The position numbers and the translations under genes were made by a program. A DNA stretch of 6,118 nucleotides from assembly GCA_021163905.1 (NCBI GenBank), contig JAGGTG010000160.1, positions 1 through 6,118 of the forward strand. The letters are read 5' to 3'. Shown here piece after piece: positions 5,376 to 6,118 of the stretch; position 1 is the stretch's first letter; every line of letters begins with the position of its first letter. This DNA comes from Candidatus Aerophobota bacterium (GTDB taxonomy: Bacteria; Aerophobota; Aerophobia; Aerophobales; B3-G15). The notes beneath the pieces are model-generated. The model ran no database searches. It saw only the letters and a program-made list of their open reading frames with translations, and was not told where the DNA came from.

Positions 5376-5942
5376 TTATTCATGAATCTCAACCAGTGTG
5401 CCTTCCGGAACCAAGTCAAACAATTCAATTATATCCTTATTTTTCATCCTTATGCAGCCATTAGACACCGCTGTTCCAATTAAACCCTCCTCCGGTGTAC
5501 CATGAATATAGATGCACCGATTATAGGAATCAACATCGCCTCCCTCATTAATCCCTGGCTCTATTCCTTTTAACCACAGTATACGTGTAGTTATAAGGTC
5601 CTTTTGTATATCTGTATTATCAGTGTATATTTTTGCAATTCTTCCTGTATTTTTGCGTAACTCAAATATAGTACCTATCTTAGCTCCTCCACCTATCTTT
5701 GCAACAATGATATGAGTTCCCAGAGGAGTTTTTTTACTGTTTTTTCCATTACCCACCCCGTATTTAGAAGTGGAAACTGGATAAACCTTCACCAGTTTTA
5801 CATCCTTAAAAGAAACATCTTCAAAAACAAAAAGCTTCTGCTTTGAAACATCAATTGTGATAATAAAATCATTAGCTTTTACCTGAACAGTTGAGACCAG
5901 GAGCAAGAGGAGCAGACTAATAAAAAATACTTTATCTTTCAT
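5376..5942 (-). CDS. Secreted L,D-transpeptidase (YkuD/ErfK family)
   Basis: A 188-residue protein using the ATG at 5942. Residues 1-23 are a clear signal peptide: MKDK, a Leu-rich core (FFISLLLLLLVST), then a VKA cleavage site. The mature protein is a YkuD domain, with the early segment TIDVSKQKLFVFE (29-41), KTPLGT (71-76), TTRILWLKG (118-126) and the catalytic block IHG at 146-148 with SNGCIRM at 160-166. Predicted active-site residues are His147 and Cys163. These enzymes act outside the membrane, forming 3-3 peptidoglycan cross-links or attaching partners to peptidoglycan; which applies here is unknown. The frame extends upstream to a GTG at 6074, but that would add 44 residues before the signal peptide. 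The internal ATG has a good AGGTGG site seven bases upstream, so I prefer it. No LysM or other binding domain is present. No clear terminator was found downstream. Confidence 0.9.
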   Translation of the reverse strand: MKDKVFFISLLLLLLVSTVQVKANDFIITIDVSKQKLFVFEDVSFKDVKLVKVYPVSTSKYGVGNGKNSKKTPLGTHIIVAKIGGGAKIGTIFELRKNTGRIAKIYTDNTDIQKDLITTRILWLKGIEPGINEGGDVDSYNRCIYIHGTPEEGLIGTAVSNGCIRMKNKDIIELFDLVPEGTLVEIHE

Positions 5943-6039
5943 AATTTTCCACCTGTGTAGTCTCCGTCTTGGTAATACCAGAACGAATTGCTGATTAACT
6001 TTTAAAATGCACTCATCCTCATCATAAATTAGACCCACC

Positions 6040-6070
6040 ATTATTTTCTTAAATAATTTTCCCTTGTCAA
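6040..6070 (-). promoter_or_regulatory. Possible promoter of the L,D-transpeptidase gene
   Basis: A perfect TTGACA (6065-6070, minus strand) lies upstream of the gene, but the best -10 match, AATAAT (6040-6045), is 19 bases away, longer than ideal. The box would overlap the alternative GTG start at 6074, consistent with the region being untranslated leader. The remaining sequence to 6118 holds a small CCTTA/TAAGG inverted repeat (6105-6116) and no gene. Confidence 0.25.
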
Positions 6071-6118
6071 ACACCTTGATTCTATAGGAAAGTATTAGAC
6101 TTTTCCTTATTTAAGGGG

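Overview
The window is a compact, low-GC bacterial segment in which every convincing gene lies on the minus strand. The genes are therefore read from high to low coordinates. The AT-rich codon use, AGA/AGG arginine codons, purine-rich ribosome binding sites and a protein with two [4Fe-4S] motifs suggest an anaerobic bacterium, such as a Firmicute or a low-GC candidate phylum. The sequence alone does not fix the taxon, and I would not name a genus.

From right to left, the first gene (5376-5942) encodes a secreted L,D-transpeptidase of the YkuD family with a signal peptide. Next is tRNA-Arg(CCG) (5120-5195), with a plausible promoter at 5236-5264 and an encoded CCA end. Only 32 bases downstream, with no visible terminator between, is a type II toxin-antitoxin pair: hicB antitoxin (4836-5087) and hicA toxin (4618-4839), overlapping by four bases. 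Ten bases after hicA comes a DUF362 protein with a C-terminal two-cluster ferredoxin domain (3468-4607), so it may share the hicBA transcript.

An AT-rich intergenic region (3207-3467) separates this block from a second one. It holds a good sigma-70-type promoter, a candidate GntR operator, repeated TTCAAC motifs and a nested inverted repeat.

The second block looks like a four-gene operon. It begins with a GntR/HutC-type regulator with a UTRA ligand domain (2484-3206). Two short single-domain chromate-transporter-family membrane proteins follow (1909-2511 and 1389-1907); they probably work as a pair. The last gene is a cytoplasmic sulfatase-fold hydrolase (1-1331, running off the left edge).

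The sulfatase-fold enzyme keeps the metal-binding and family motifs but has threonine where sulfatases have the Cys or Ser that becomes formylglycine. It is therefore probably not a classical sulfatase. A phospho-ester activity is possible, as in Thr-nucleophile members of the alkaline phosphatase superfamily. A simple reading of the operon is that a small-molecule-sensing regulator controls an oxyanion transporter pair and a hydrolase that may release or modify the same anion. This is inference from gene order. It and the tRNA-hicBA-DUF362 arrangement are the two most interesting points. I saw no CRISPR array, insertion sequence, riboswitch or prophage gene.
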